From: Kozakia baliensis
Lineage (GTDB): Bacteria > Pseudomonadota > Alphaproteobacteria > Acetobacterales > Acetobacteraceae
Assembly (NCBI RefSeq): GCF_001787335.1
Contig: NZ_CP014674.1
Span: forward strand, 1,320,501 to 1,384,500
Direction of reading: 5' to 3'
DNA: 64,000 nt
Positions within the stretch are counted from its first letter, which is position 1; each line of letters begins with the position of its first letter. The translations under genes and the position numbers were made by a program. Shown here in pieces: positions 63,533 to 64,000 of the stretch. The notes under the pieces are model-generated. The model was not told the origin of the DNA. It saw nothing but the letters and a program-made list of their open reading frames with translations, and searched no databases.

Positions 63533-64000
63533 GGCGCGTTTTCGCTGGCGTCGATGGCGGCGGAACAGGCACCCGCCTTCGTTTAACAGACGAAAGCGGC
63601 ACGGTTTTAGGCGTGGGCCAAGGAGGGCGCGCCAACATCGCAACCGATCCGCACGTTGCTTGGGCCTCTATTTGCACGGCACTGGATCAGGCTCTGGCTA
63701 GAGCAGAGTTAGACGAATTTTCTCTCCATTGGGCCTTCGGATTGGCCGGAGCCGAGGTCTCGGAAAAGCGGCAGCTTTTTTTGGAGATGACGCCGTCAGA
63801 CCTTCCACGGCCTATCGTGGTTACAGATGCCTACACGGCTTGCCTTGGCGCGCATGATGGAAAAGACGGTGCCATCATCGTAGTCGGGACCGGCTCCGTT
63901 GGTTATGCGATTCGAAGCGGGGCCGATGGCGTTCACACCCGGCGCGTAGGCGGCTGGGGTTTTCCGCAAGGCGATGAAGGAAGCGGCGCCTGGATCGGGC
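63529..64000 (+). CDS. BadF/BadG-type ATPase, N-acetylglucosamine kinase-like (partial, continues past window)
   Basis: The frame starts at GTG 63529, overlapping the metW stop by four bases, and is open to the window edge (157 codons). MRRVFAGVDGGGTGTRLRLT is the phosphate-1 loop of the ASKHA fold. PIVVTDAYTACLGAHDGKDG and IIVVGTGSVGYAI are the adenosine/phosphate-2 region, and GWGFPQGDEGSGAWIG is typical of the BadF/BcrA group that includes GlcNAc kinases. A role in amino-sugar recycling is likely; a nutrient link with metXW is not clear. Confidence 0.85.
   Translation, partial: MRRVFAGVDGGGTGTRLRLTDESGTVLGVGQGGRANIATDPHVAWASICTALDQALARAELDEFSLHWAFGLAGAEVSEKRQLFLEMTPSDLPRPIVVTDAYTACLGAHDGKDGAIIVVGTGSVGYAIRSGADGVHTRRVGGWGFPQGDEGSGAWIG

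Noticed and set aside
1-64000. CRISPR array
   Set aside because: No series of regularly spaced direct repeats was seen. The periodic glycine triplets near 47280 are coding collagen-like repeats.

Overview
This window looks like an acetic acid bacterium (Alphaproteobacteria, Acetobacteraceae). The grounds are moderate-to-high GC coding DNA, an oxygen-dependent (cobG-type) cobalamin pathway, a cyanide-insensitive (cio-type) bd oxidase remnant with its DUF2474 partner, and IS5 (IS1031/IS427-like), IS481 and IS110 elements next to plasmid-type genes (DUF932, HU, toprim, DUF2493). The genus cannot be fixed from the sequence alone.

1-6441 is a sugar-acid and organic-acid catabolic region on the minus strand: LysR regulator, D-erythronate-dehydrogenase-like denD, an anion MFS carrier and a cut-off TIM-barrel isomerase; then nitronate monooxygenase and a second MFS carrier. 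6613-27256 is an almost unbroken 20-kb cobalamin cluster. A minus-strand run reads from a cobalamin riboswitch (23941-24140) through a DUF1636 gene, cobW, cobN, cobG, cobH, cobI and cobJ. It is interrupted by cobK on the plus strand and resumes with cobL, cobM, cobB, cobF and cobD. Lower-ligand and late-step genes (cobC, cobS, cobT, cobU, cobO, cobQ, bluB, cbiB) flank it. Not seen here are the uroporphyrinogen methyltransferase cobA, the two AAA/VWA cobaltochelatase subunits and a cobalt importer.

27257-35134 holds small secreted or lipoprotein genes, an intact IS5 copy, a LysR gene, an in-frame cydA/cydB deletion fusion with a frameshifted DUF2474 gene, a DyP peroxidase plus encapsulin operon (a protein nanocompartment with its cargo), two small hydrophilic proteins, and galE. 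The clearest biological system in the window is the encapsulin/DyP pair.

From a tRNA-Ser(TGA) at 35385 to about 50173 lies a decayed accessory island. It has an HTH protein, plasmid/ICE-type genes (several broken by nonsense or frameshift mutations), a rearrangement junction near 37350, a nest of four insertion sequences (43115-47279, including an IS110/IS1111 element inside an IS481 element), prophage tail-fibre and SGNH-hydrolase remnants, and an acyltransferase.

50366-64000 is conserved chromosome: nadK, ada, a copper-uptake module (tonB, DUF2946 gene, OprC-like receptor), an rRNA methyltransferase, moaB, a 1252-residue multi-domain glycosyltransferase, metX-metW, and the start of a BadF/GlcNAc-kinase-type gene.
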